From: an uncultured Flavobacteriales bacterium
Lineage (GTDB): Bacteria; Bacteroidota; Bacteroidia; Flavobacteriales; Crocinitomicaceae
Length of the DNA: 42,902 bases
Reading direction: 5' to 3'
NCBI GenBank assembly: GCA_946478775.1
Contig: CAMLDR010000012.1
Location: forward strand, 1-42,902
In this document: positions 1-9,700 of the stretch, piece after piece
How positions within the stretch are numbered: the first letter of the stretch is position 1
How the letters are laid out: each line of letters opens with the position of its first letter
The notes under the pieces: generated by a model
Told to the model about the DNA's origin: nothing
The model's input: the letters and a program-made list of their open reading frames with translations, nothing else
Databases searched by the model: none
Made by a program: the position numbers and the translations under genes

Positions 1-56
1 TAATTCGTAATTCGTAATTCGTAATTCGTAATTCGTAATTCGTAATTCGTAATTAC
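1..56. repeat. TAATTCG 7-bp tandem repeat
   Basis: Seven perfect head-to-tail copies of TAATTCG fill bases 1-49, followed by a partial copy, TAATTAC, at 50-56. The array begins at the window edge, so its true length is unknown. Its last bases (53-55) supply the TAA stop of the minus-strand gene that follows, so the array sits exactly at the 3' end of that gene. It is a microsatellite, not a CRISPR: the unit is 7 bp and there are no spacers. Confidence 0.9.
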
Positions 57-1399
57 CTCTTAAGTTTCCCCCGTTTAATCAAACTCGCAACCTGAAATTC
101 CAGCGAGCCATAAACTTCTTTTTTCTTCAGGGAATCAATCCGGAATAACATATCCGTTCCACGGTAATTCCACAAACCGCTGCAGGAAGAACCGGTAGTC
201 ACTTTCGGGGATTTACCCGCTGTATATGCACTGATGCTTTTTGGCAGAATATTCAATGTTAAGGGTGGAGAAAAGAGAAAATAATAATGTTTTCCCTGCT
301 TGGTCACAATTCCTTTTGTAAAGAGTGCCGAAACGAGTTTTTGCCCGTTCTCATTGACAGAGAACATCATGGAATAGGCCGGGACAGCCACTTTATTTAC
401 TTTTCGAACAGTTACCGGATTGAATTCTTCATCGTAACCGATTTCCACCACTTCTTCATTGATATATTGTGTTCCGCCTTCCTGGAAAGACAAATCCCCG
501 TCCCAGGCATCAAAGAATGCTGCTGTTGGAAAGCTTACCTTTTTCCCCAGCCCAACAATCCATTTGTAAAGCGGATCATTCGGATCATTTCTGAATTCGG
601 AAATATCCAGATGGATGTCCAGTGCTTTGGTAGAATGTTTGCTTCTTTCAAAGCTCATCCCTGCCTTTTTTTCCTTTATTTTCAAAGGTTTGATCGAGTG
701 AACATAGGTTTTTAGTTTGATATTCAGTGAATCACTGTCGTGAGCGCAAAGCACGTAATCAAATCCAAATTTTTTCAATCTCGGGGAACGGGAGTATAAA
801 ACGATATCTTCTTCCTTGAAAACCGGATGCTTCAGGAATTTATCCCAGGAATCTTCGATGTCTCCCTCGTGGGCGAAAAGTGCTTTTCCCAATCGTCTTT
901 TGATCTTCGTTCCTTTATAAACGAGCAGGTAGTTCTTATCGTAAAAAATATAAAGACCCAGATCCTTGATTTTCTTAACCTTTCGATTGTAAATGATGGT
1001 ATCGGAAATATGAATGTACTGCTCCAGGCGGTTCAATCCGTTTTGGATTTTGGAACTGTCCATTACGGTCACAAAAGTTCCCCATTCATCTTTTCCGTCG
1101 GAGAAAAAATAACCGGTACTTTGAATATCAATCCCGATTCCTTTTGCCTGGCCAAGCAAAAAATCATAAGTCATGTACTCTCTGAAAGGAACTTTGTTTT
1201 TAAACATCAGGGAGTTCGTTTCCCGGGCGATGTTCAATAAATTGTACCTTCCCACGATTTCACTTTCAGGTAAGCGGTCCAAAAGACCTGGCTGGGGCTC
1301 CGGAGCAAACAGGCGGGGCCGCATATAAAGGAACAATGCCAATGCTGCGCACAGCAATGCGATTAACATAACCTTATTTCCTACTCCTTCTGCTTTCAT
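53..1399 (-). CDS. Hypothetical membrane-anchored protein, possible divergent DUF4836-like paralogue
   Basis: This encodes 448 residues of unknown function. Residues about 9-26 are a single hydrophobic segment (VMLIALLCAALALFLYM), suggesting an N-terminal membrane anchor or uncleaved signal. The rest is soluble and rich in Lys and aromatic residues. The order of features resembles the gene directly upstream: a YDF motif near residue 78, a GID step soon after, then a long beta-rich body. I infer a distant paralogue, but this rests on reading by eye. Its ATG is one base after the stop of the 1401-3299 gene, so the two are almost certainly co-transcribed and translationally coupled. The stop lies in the TAATTCG repeat. 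Confidence 0.75.
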   Translation of the reverse strand: MKAEGVGNKVMLIALLCAALALFLYMRPRLFAPEPQPGLLDRLPESEIVGRYNLLNIARETNSLMFKNKVPFREYMTYDFLLGQAKGIGIDIQSTGYFFSDGKDEWGTFVTVMDSSKIQNGLNRLEQYIHISDTIIYNRKVKKIKDLGLYIFYDKNYLLVYKGTKIKRRLGKALFAHEGDIEDSWDKFLKHPVFKEEDIVLYSRSPRLKKFGFDYVLCAHDSDSLNIKLKTYVHSIKPLKIKEKKAGMSFERSKHSTKALDIHLDISEFRNDPNDPLYKWIVGLGKKVSFPTAAFFDAWDGDLSFQEGGTQYINEEVVEIGYDEEFNPVTVRKVNKVAVPAYSMMFSVNENGQKLVSALFTKGIVTKQGKHYYFLFSPPLTLNILPKSISAYTAGKSPKVTTGSSCSGLWNYRGTDMLFRIDSLKKKEVYGSLEFQVASLIKRGKLKR

Positions 1400-1400
1400 T

Positions 1401-3299
1401 CTAACGTGTCGTAGAGATCAGATAAGCCGTGTTTACTAAATCCAATAAGTATTTTCCTCCATTGTCAAACGTTCCGTCAAAACTATAGGTCAAATTGTAA
1501 GTTGTTTTTTGGCGGGTCGTTTTAGTGGAAATCACTTCCACTTCCCCTTTTTTACCTTTCATAGAAACCAAAACATCAAAACGGTGATCATTTAAGATCG
1601 ATTCCGGTAAGCGGTTGATCATATCCCCTAAATTCATATATGCGTAAATGGATCCGCTTTTCGCAGCATTTTTCACTTGTTTTCCGGCAATTGCATCCGC
1701 CCCGTATCCATTGGAATGGTTCTTTGCCAAATCTTCGTCGTTGGTGAAGATGAACAAGCCATTCTTGTTGATCATGTACAAAGGAACGGAGTTCAGGATC
1801 GCTTCTTCATAAACCCAGTAATCTCCCATATTTTTGAACTGGGAAGTAATGCGCGACATGTGTTTCAGGATCTTGTTCGGAATATCCGGACGACCGGTTG
1901 TAAATCCCAATGTGAAGATCGGCATATCTTCTTCCGCTTCGATTTCCTTCTCACCGTACTCAAAAGTTTCCTCGTCGTAGAAGAACTCGATACGTTTGGT
2001 TTTTACACGCTTAATGCCGTTGAAAGTGCCGAACATACTTCCTTTGTAGGTGTTAAAAACCTCGTCGGTGTTGATGAAATCATTTAACAATTCAATGGTC
2101 AGCACATTGGCAGAAATACGTGCGTTTTTCTCTTCGCTCAGGATAGGCATAATTACTTCGTAAGCCTTTTCATACCCTTTTTTCAGGTCGATTTTATAGG
2201 TGAAGAAACCGGTACTGTTCTTTGGAATGTATTTCAATACGTTTTTATCGAATTTGGCACTGTTCAACTCTTCGTAAATGCTTCCCAATCCGTCTCCATA
2301 GTTTGCCTCTACTTTCAGATCAATTGATTTTTGGTTCAGAACAATATCCCCCAGCATGACGTTTCCGGTGTATAAATCATTCAAATCGTGGTATAATTCC
2401 GGGAACATGGCCTGCAGGTAAAACAAACTGTTCGTGTTTTTGAAATTGCGGCTGTTGTCCAGATAGAAGATCCCGTCGGAAGTATGTGTCAGCTGTGCTG
2501 CCAATCGTGCATCTTTTGCTTTCAGGTTGATCTTCTGCGCGAAAAGTTCTTCTGTAATAATAAGCAGGCGTTTGCGGGAATATTCCGATTCGATGCTGTC
2601 ACGTAATTCATAGTAATTCTTGAACAAATCGCTTGTTTCATCCACTGCTATCGGAGTTTCATCTACTTCTTCTTCAATGATCTCTTCTACTTCGTCACCG
2701 TCTTCGTTCATGGTCGGATCATCATCCGTCAATTCTTCCTCATCGTAAGTGTCCATTTGCTCTTCATCGTAGTACTCATCTTCCATCCATGGAAGTTCAA
2801 AACCCCTGGAGACCCAAATAGAATCGGTGATTTCTGTTAATTTCCCCTGGTCTGTGTCTACGCGGATCAATAGTCCCACATTTCCCTGGATCATTAAATG
2901 ATTGAAGTAGTTGTTGTAGTATTCTGTTCCTGCAACCAAGCTCTCTTTTCGGTCAAAATCATCAAAAACATTGAATAGTTTTTCTTTGTCGCTGATCCCG
3001 AAAGTAAAACCTGAAATTTCAAATTCGGGATTTTTCCCGTAGAAAATATTCATCTTCTGATTGAAATCAATTCCGGCATCTTTCAGCGTTTTACCCTGAG
3101 TAGATCCGTCAAATAACTCAGACTGTAATTCAGTCATAAAATCATAGGAAACCAATTCATCCATCGATACTTTCTGAAGAATGGTAATATTGTTCAGACT
3201 AAAGACAGTAACTGCATCTTTAGGAATAATATCTTCTGATTTCTGTCCCCATGAGATTGCTCCCAGAAGGGTGATCGGAATTAAGATTTTAATTTTCAT
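1401..3299 (-). CDS. DUF4836-like exported protein with acidic insert
   Basis: This encodes 632 residues beginning with a signal peptide (MKIKILIPITLLGAISWGQ). The start IIPKDAVTVFSLNN and the C-terminal stretch with SGSIYAYMNLGDMINRLP are typical of the Bacteroidota family DUF4836, whose members are envelope proteins of unknown function. I assigned the family from memory of the pattern. Residues about 172-214 form a strongly acidic insert, mostly Asp and Glu with Tyr and Thr, which could bind cations or be a flexible linker. It is the first gene of a tight pair with the 448-residue gene downstream (1-nt gap). A lipoprotein gene lies 133 nt upstream in the same direction and may share the transcript. 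Confidence 0.75.
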   Translation of the reverse strand: MKIKILIPITLLGAISWGQKSEDIIPKDAVTVFSLNNITILQKVSMDELVSYDFMTELQSELFDGSTQGKTLKDAGIDFNQKMNIFYGKNPEFEISGFTFGISDKEKLFNVFDDFDRKESLVAGTEYYNNYFNHLMIQGNVGLLIRVDTDQGKLTEITDSIWVSRGFELPWMEDEYYDEEQMDTYDEEELTDDDPTMNEDGDEVEEIIEEEVDETPIAVDETSDLFKNYYELRDSIESEYSRKRLLIITEELFAQKINLKAKDARLAAQLTHTSDGIFYLDNSRNFKNTNSLFYLQAMFPELYHDLNDLYTGNVMLGDIVLNQKSIDLKVEANYGDGLGSIYEELNSAKFDKNVLKYIPKNSTGFFTYKIDLKKGYEKAYEVIMPILSEEKNARISANVLTIELLNDFINTDEVFNTYKGSMFGTFNGIKRVKTKRIEFFYDEETFEYGEKEIEAEEDMPIFTLGFTTGRPDIPNKILKHMSRITSQFKNMGDYWVYEEAILNSVPLYMINKNGLFIFTNDEDLAKNHSNGYGADAIAGKQVKNAAKSGSIYAYMNLGDMINRLPESILNDHRFDVLVSMKGKKGEVEVISTKTTRQKTTYNLTYSFDGTFDNGGKYLLDLVNTAYLISTTR

Positions 3300-3432
3300 A
3301 AATGAAGGGATGAACGGATTCTACACGAAAGTAAAATCATTTTTTGAATTGGAGGGGCTATTTGCTTTATCAACTGGTATTTGGTTGATAACTTGTGTTA
3401 AATTGAAGCCTTTTTTGAGCAATCTGCAGAAA

Positions 3433-4092
3433 CTAGTTCGCAATAACGAAGGTGCTTTTCAGGATTGAAGGATTTGTTCCAACAGAATAGGTATTCGATT
3501 CAATCAAACCTGCCACTTTAGTGGGAGATATTTTTGCCTGTGTATTGTCACATTTGATAATCGGTTTGTCAAAACGGGATACACAGGTATACTTTCCTTT
3601 TTTGAGTTTTTCCTGGTCTTCGTCTTTCATTTTTTGGATTACTTTTTGGAAATTGGGAACAATACGGGTCAGTGTTTTCCCATCCCAGGTCAGCCAGTTT
3701 TCATCCAAAGCAGGGTCGTTCTTGTCTTTCAATTCTTCTTTGATGATCTCGCGAATACCATCCTGAAGGTCTGAAACTGATTCAAAATCCAGGGTGATCT
3801 TAAAAATGAAGTCGTCGTAATTGGATTCAATTTTTACGTTTGAAATCCCTTCCTTCTCCTCCAGTTTATTGCGGTAATACTCAATCTTTTCACGGATCTC
3901 TGGAATTTTGGGAATGCGTTTTCCGTCTACACTGTCCAATGCCAGGATAGAATTGATCTTTACCTTACTGGCACTCATGTTCACCGTATATTTGTAGGTG
4001 CCCGTACCATCCGTATGCAGCGTGATATCGTCCCAAATGTCTACACACGAGGAAAGTAAAAGAACTAAAAAGGAAATTAGAAAAATACGCAT
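3433..4092 (-). CDS. Hypothetical lipoprotein
   Basis: From the chosen start at 4092 the protein begins MRIFLISFLVLLLSSC, a classic type II signal peptide with lipobox LSSC. Lipidation on that Cys is expected. A start seven codons upstream (4113) is also open but would put charged residues before the signal. The mature part (about 200 residues) contains a helical region rich in Glu and Lys (residues ~75-95) and several beta-like segments with Cys near the C-terminus. I do not recognise a family. It precedes the DUF4836-like gene on the same strand, which suggests a shared envelope role, but no function can be given. Confidence 0.7.
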   Translation of the reverse strand: MRIFLISFLVLLLSSCVDIWDDITLHTDGTGTYKYTVNMSASKVKINSILALDSVDGKRIPKIPEIREKIEYYRNKLEEKEGISNVKIESNYDDFIFKITLDFESVSDLQDGIREIIKEELKDKNDPALDENWLTWDGKTLTRIVPNFQKVIQKMKDEDQEKLKKGKYTCVSRFDKPIIKCDNTQAKISPTKVAGLIESNTYSVGTNPSILKSTFVIAN

Positions 4093-4161
4093 AAGGTCAA
4101 TTTCAAGGTACAAAAATACGGAACTCGACGAAGCAAAAACAGTACCAGAAAAGAAATATAC

Positions 4162-5055
4162 TTATTGTCTGAAAGAAATGTGGTTTTCCGTAACGGTCAA
4201 TGTGGCTTTCCGTCCGCAGATAAATGCGCGGTTATCCGGAATATGACCCACCGGCGCTTCAAATGCAATGGGGAATGAGCGGTATTTGGTGTGTTCCAGG
4301 ATCAATTCTTCCACCGACCATTCGGTTGGAGTGGCCGTGTCTTTCATGTCGGTCATTCCACCAACGATTAATCCGGAAATGCGGTCAAATACTCCGGCAA
4401 ACCTAAAAGCCCAGAGCATACGGTCCAGGTGGTAAAGCTGTTCACCGATATCTTCGATAAATAAAATGGAGTCATCGTAGATGGGTGAATAAGGTGTTCC
4501 CAGCAGGGAATAAAGAATGGAAAGATTTCCACCAACTACTTTTCCCGTTACAGATCCGGGTTTATTTGCTGTGTTTTTCTCCCAGCTGTACTCATTCGGT
4601 TTTCCATGAAGGACATTCAAAAGGGAATCCAGTGATTCAGGTGAGTTTTCCTGAAAATTCAGAGGCATACTGGTGTGTGCGCTTTCAATTCCCAGTTTCA
4701 ATGCCAGGCAATGAAAATTGGTAATGTCGGAAAAACCCAGGATCCATTTCGGCTCGCGCAGCAGGTTTGCCCAATTTACGGTGTCAAATAAACGGATTGC
4801 GCCGTAGCCTCCGCGGTTGCAAATAATGGCTTTTACGTCCGGATGGTCAATTGCCCATTGAAGATCTCCCGCACGATTGGCATCAGTACCTGAAAAATAA
4901 CGGTATTCACCAGCAGCATTGGATCCGACAAGTACTTTGAAACCCTGTTTCTCGAAGTAAGTTCTGGCAAATTCAATGTGCGAAACTTCAATCGCCTTTG
5001 CTGGAGAAACTAAAGCAATTGTATCGCCGGGAAGGAGTTTTGGAGGATGAATCAT
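4162..5055 (-). CDS. ldcA: LD-carboxypeptidase (peptidase family S66)
   Basis: This 297-residue protein matches the S66 family, which removes the terminal D-Ala from peptidoglycan tetrapeptides during cell-wall recycling. The N-terminal PGDTIALVSPAK and CNRGGYGAIRL segments are standard. The catalytic triad can be placed: nucleophile Ser109 in GFSDIT, Glu201 in FIEDIGE and His271 in PVGHIPDN. Length is normal for the family and there is no signal peptide, fitting cytoplasmic action. It is on the same strand as its neighbours but 69 nt or more from each, so it may be a separate unit. Confidence 0.92.
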   Translation of the reverse strand: MIHPPKLLPGDTIALVSPAKAIEVSHIEFARTYFEKQGFKVLVGSNAAGEYRYFSGTDANRAGDLQWAIDHPDVKAIICNRGGYGAIRLFDTVNWANLLREPKWILGFSDITNFHCLALKLGIESAHTSMPLNFQENSPESLDSLLNVLHGKPNEYSWEKNTANKPGSVTGKVVGGNLSILYSLLGTPYSPIYDDSILFIEDIGEQLYHLDRMLWAFRFAGVFDRISGLIVGGMTDMKDTATPTEWSVEELILEHTKYRSFPIAFEAPVGHIPDNRAFICGRKATLTVTENHISFRQ

Positions 5056-5184
5056 GACCCAAAAGTAATTGAAAATTGAGAATGGAAAAATTGAAAAGCC
5101 GGAACTGTTTTTATTCGGTTCAGTGGATTTGATTCAAAAGACGACTTTCTCTATCCTTTTCAATAGCCAATTATACATTCTCAA

Positions 5185-6048
5185 TTAACTAGTAATCGCT
5201 CCCATCACCACCATTTTTTCCATAGTCGGAGTGGGGCTTCCACCCATTTTTTCCAGTGTAATGGCAAAAGCAGTAATGTTTTGGGCATTTACATCGAATG
5301 GTTCAGTCATTTGTTCTACTTCATCGTAGTTGAAAAGACCTACGGAAACTGGTTTTCCATCGGCAATTACCCACAATTGATACTGCATATTAGCGGGTGG
5401 CGGAATAATTTTTTCAGCATGCATCACCGCTTTTTTCATATCTGTGCTCCACATCACCTTCACCGTTGCATCAGGTTCCATTGCGGTACCTTTCATCGTG
5501 ACGGTGCGCATACTTTGCTCAGCTAAAACCTCCTGAACTGTTTGCAAATGGTCTTTTTCCAGGATCATGGCCTGAAGCACCTGTTCATTTTTCTTTTGCT
5601 CTTTTTCCATGGAAGCCATTACAGTATCCATACGTTTTACTTCCCGATTGGAAATAACCCAGAGTGAACCAACTCCAATAGCAAGGATCAGAGATGCTGC
5701 TGCCATCATTTTCCACATGGGGCTCACACCTTTTACTTCCGGAACAGTATTCAAAGAAACGATTTTTGCTTCTTGTTTTTTCTCCGGGGCTTTTTCCTGC
5801 GGTGTTTGGGCAATTGTTTTTAAGAGAGAAGCGCGAATAGCCGGATCTGGCGCCTGTCCACTTTCAATCATCGCTTCCTCAAAGCTTTTTTGAATGCGAA
5901 CAAACTCAGCACGGATCTCCGGGTAGATTTTAGACAGGCATTCCACTTCCTGTACTTCCTGTGGGGAAGCAAGACCGAGTGTTACCGACTCCAAAATTCC
6001 TGACGCTATGTATTCGTTTATATCCACAATATCAATAGTGTAAACCAT
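5185..6048 (-). CDS. Anti-sigma factor, RskA type
   Basis: This 287-residue protein should hold the adjacent ECF sigma factor inactive at the membrane. Residues 1-80 are the cytoplasmic sigma-binding part. Residues about 113-132 (MAAASLILAIGVGSLWVI) form one transmembrane helix, followed by a coiled coil to about residue 175. Residues 180-287 are the extracytoplasmic RskA domain with its typical YQLWVIADGKPVSVG and FAITLEKMGGSPTPT segments. The start overlaps the sigma gene by 31 bp, which indicates translational coupling. Release normally requires proteolysis of the anti-sigma factor; no protease gene is adjacent. Confidence 0.9.
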   Translation of the reverse strand: MVYTIDIVDINEYIASGILESVTLGLASPQEVQEVECLSKIYPEIRAEFVRIQKSFEEAMIESGQAPDPAIRASLLKTIAQTPQEKAPEKKQEAKIVSLNTVPEVKGVSPMWKMMAAASLILAIGVGSLWVISNREVKRMDTVMASMEKEQKKNEQVLQAMILEKDHLQTVQEVLAEQSMRTVTMKGTAMEPDATVKVMWSTDMKKAVMHAEKIIPPPANMQYQLWVIADGKPVSVGLFNYDEVEQMTEPFDVNAQNITAFAITLEKMGGSPTPTMEKMVVMGAITS

Positions 6049-6626
6049 TTTCTCAACTCCGCCATGGCAGCACGCGAACGTGTTTTCACAGTTCCGAGCG
6101 GAAGATCCAGCTCATCTGCTACTTCTTGTTGCGTATACCCTTTGAAGTATAAGTATTCAATCATTGTCTGTTGCTCAGCAGGAAGGCGATCCACCAATTG
6201 TCTTAATCCGATGGTACTCACATTCTGTTGAACTGTTGTCGAACTACTTACGGTGGTTTCCAGAATTTGGATTTCAGACTTCGCTTCTTTTTTTAATTTC
6301 CGCAATGCGTCAATCGACGTATTGCGAGCAATATTCAGCATCCAGGTGAAAAAACTGCCTTTTGTATCGTCGTACATTTGAATGTTTTTCCAGACCTTGA
6401 TGAAAGAATCCTGAAGCACATCCTGTACAAGATCGTCATCCGTTATGAATCGATTGATAACGCCATTAATTGCTCCGCAATAACGGTCGTAAACCTCTGC
6501 AAATGCATTTTGATCACCAGCTTTTACCTTGGCAACTAAAGCATTAATTTCTATGTTATTCAATGAATCCAACGAAGCGAATTTAAGCAATAAAATGAAA
6601 TCAAAATTCAAAAGGCAAATTTTCAT
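6018..6626 (-). CDS. RNA polymerase ECF-type sigma-70 factor, SigK-like
   Basis: This 202-residue sigma factor shows region 2 (FAEVYDRYCG... VQDVLQDSFIKVWKN) and region 4 (LPAEQQTMIEYLYFKGYTQQEVADEL, ending in LPLGTVKTRSRAAM; broken here into parts). The small size and lack of region 3 are typical of ECF factors. It is transcribed ahead of its RskA-type anti-sigma gene with a 31-bp overlap, so the pair is one regulatory unit. The first ~18 residues before LDSLNNIE look unlike a sigma N-terminus. A TTG start at codon 19 is possible, so the exact start is uncertain. The inducing signal is not visible from sequence. Confidence 0.92.
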   Translation of the reverse strand: MKICLLNFDFILLLKFASLDSLNNIEINALVAKVKAGDQNAFAEVYDRYCGAINGVINRFITDDDLVQDVLQDSFIKVWKNIQMYDDTKGSFFTWMLNIARNTSIDALRKLKKEAKSEIQILETTVSSSTTVQQNVSTIGLRQLVDRLPAEQQTMIEYLYFKGYTQQEVADELDLPLGTVKTRSRAAMAELRKWFTLLILWI

Positions 6627-6692
6627 CGGTAGAACGAAAAATTTTTCGCCCTACTGTCATTGAGCCCGCTCTGAAATCCATCAGGAAATTAG

Positions 6693-6700
6693 TACCTTTG
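6693..6700 (+). promoter_or_regulatory. Bacteroidota -7 box upstream of ileS
   Basis: TACCTTTG fits the Bacteroidota -7 consensus TAnnTTTG exactly and lies 39 nt before the ileS start. I see no clear -33 TTTG at the usual spacing, so the call rests on the -7 box alone. Confidence 0.5.
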
Positions 6701-6739
6701 CATCTGTTTTGAAAAATCCCTTTAATCGATTGAAAGATT

Positions 6740-9700
6740 ATGAGTCAGAAGTATAACGAATATCAGGGACTGAATCTGCCCAATGCAGCACAATCAGTTC
6801 TTGAAAAGTGGAAAAATGAGCGTGTTTTTGAAGCTTCCATCTCTACCAGAGAAGGAGCAGAACCGTTTGTTTTCTTTGAGGGGCCTCCATCAGCAAATGG
6901 ATTGCCGGGAATTCACCACGTTATGGCTCGTTCGATTAAGGATATTTTCTGCCGTTACCAAACCCTGAAAGGAAAGCAGGTTAAGCGTAAAGCCGGATGG
7001 GATACGCATGGTCTGCCCGTGGAATTAGGTGTGGAAAAAGAACTCGGAATCACCAAAGAAGATATCGGGAAGAAAATCTCGGTGGAAGATTACAATAAAG
7101 CATGTCGTGAAGCAGTGATGCGCTACACGGATATCTGGAACCGATTGACAGAAGAAATGGGTTACTGGGTGGATATGGAAGATCCGTACATCACTTATGA
7201 GCCGAAATACATGGAATCTGTTTGGTGGTTGCTTGGCCAGTTGTACGAAAAGAATTTATTATACAAAGGATATACGATTCAACCGTATTCGCCAATGGCA
7301 GGAACCGGGCTTTCTTCTCATGAGTTGAATATGCCCGGATGTTACCGCGATGTGAAAGATACAACGGTGGTTGCGCAGTTTAAAATATTGGATGGACAAA
7401 ATTTACCTTTTCATGCAAGTGAAGGTACGCAAGGCCTTGCGTACCTACTTGCATGGACCACAACTCCGTGGACACTTTCTTCAAACACCGCACTTTGCGT
7501 TGGACCGAAGATTGACTATGTGCTGGTTTCAACTTTCAACCCTTATACGCACGAACCTGTTCAGGTAATATTGGCAAAAGATTTACTTGCTGCTCATTTC
7601 GGAAAAGGGTTTGTTGCCGTTGAAGCAGAAAGCGAATTAAGTACTTATAAAGAGGGAGCAAAGCAAATTCCATTCATCGTTCTTGATTCCTGCAAAGGTT
7701 CTGACCTGGTCGGAATCCGTTACGAACAATTATTGCCTGGGGCTTTGCCTTACGAAAATGCAGATCAGGCTTTCCGTGTGATCCCGGGAGATTTTGTTAC
7801 CACTTCTGATGGTACGGGAATCGTGCACATTGCGCCTACTTTTGGTGCGGATGATGCGCGCGTTGCAACCGAATCGGGTGTACCGGCTATGTTGGTCCTT
7901 GACGAAAAAGAAAATCCTGTCCCGTTGGTAGATTTGCGTGGCCGTTTCCGTTCGGAAGTTTCCGATGTTGTTTTTGGTTTGGCAGGAGAGTATGTGAAAG
8001 CAGATTACCTGACGGATGAAGAGAAGGAAACCGAATTCCAAAAGCAAAAGGAAGCATTGAAGACCATTATTCCGGACCTGAAAGCATACATGTCAGTGGA
8101 TGAGCGCATTGCCCTGAAACTGAAAATTGAGAACCGGGCATTTAAGATCGAGAAGTACGAACACAGTTACCCGCATTGCTGGAGAACAGATAAATCGGTA
8201 TTGTACTATCCTTTGGATTCCTGGTTCATTAAAGTGACCAACGTAAAGGAGCGCATGATCGCGTTGAACAATACGATCAACTGGAAACCGGCTTCAACCG
8301 GGACCGGCCGTTTTGGAGAATGGTTGAAAAATGCCAACGACTGGAACTTGTCGCGTTCCCGTTACTGGGGAATTCCAATCCCAATCTGGTCTACGGAAGA
8401 TGGCGATGAGCGCATTTGTATCTCATCCGTTGAACAATTGAAAGCGGAATGTGAACAAGCAGTTTCTGCAGGTTTGATGACCGAAAATCCGTTCGAATCA
8501 TTTAAACCGAATAATTTCTCTACGGAGAATTATTCTCAGCTTGATCTGCATAAGAATTACGTGGATGAAATTACACTCGTTTCTCCTTCCGGAAAACCGA
8601 TGAAACGCGAAAGCGATCTGATTGATGTGTGGTTTGATTCGGGTGCGATGCCTTATGCGCAATGGCATTATCCGTTCGAGAACAAAGAATTAATTGATAA
8701 CAAGAAGTCATATCCGGCAGATTTCATCGCCGAAGGAGTGGACCAAACCCGCGGCTGGTTCTATACTTTGCATGCCATTGCAACGATGTGTTTTGATTCG
8801 GTAGCATTTAAAAATGTGATGTCAAACGGATTGGTGCTCGATAAGAACGGACTTAAAATGTCGAAAAGTAAAGGAAACACGGTAGATCCTTTCGAAACAT
8901 TGTCGAAATACGGTCCGGATGCTACGCGCTGGTATATGATCACGAATGCACAGCCCTGGGATAACCTGAAATTTGATACAGACGGGATCACAGAAGTGCA
9001 GCGCAAGTTTTTCGGGACACTTTACAATACTTATTCATTCTTCGCTTTGTATGCGAACATTGATGGATTCAATTATTCGGAAGCAGAAATTCCGTTGAAT
9101 GAACGTCCGGAAATTGACCGCTGGATCTTGTCGAAATTAAACTCGCTGATCGCGCAGGTAGATGAAGCTTATGCTTCTTTCGAACCAACAAAAGCAGGTC
9201 GTTTGATCCAGGATTTCGTAACCGATCAATTGTCTAACTGGTACGTACGCCTTTGTCGCAGACGTTTCTGGAAGGGTGATTACGAAGCAGATAAGATTTC
9301 GGCCTACCAAACATTGTATACCTGTTTGGAAGCTGTTGCGATCATGGGTTCACCGATTGCACCGTTCTACCTGGATCAGTTGTTCTCTGATTTGAATGCG
9401 ATTTCTGGTCGTCATCCGGTGAATTCTGTTCATTTGGCATTCTTCCCGAAATCCAATGCAGATTTGATCGATCTGGAACTGGAAGCGCAAATGGAGATAG
9501 CACAAAATGTTTCTTCCTTAGTATTGGCTTTGCGTGCTAAAGAAAAGATCCGTGTGCGCCAACCGCTCCAAAAGATCATGGTCCCTGTTTTGAATGCACA
9601 TTTTGCAGCTAACATTACGCATGTTCAGGATTTGATCTTATCGGAAGTAAACGTAAAAGAGTTGGAATTACTGGATGCAGCAAACAATATCTTCGTCAAA

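Noticed and set aside
1..56. CRISPR array
   Set aside because: The 7-bp unit has no spacers and no cas genes are near.
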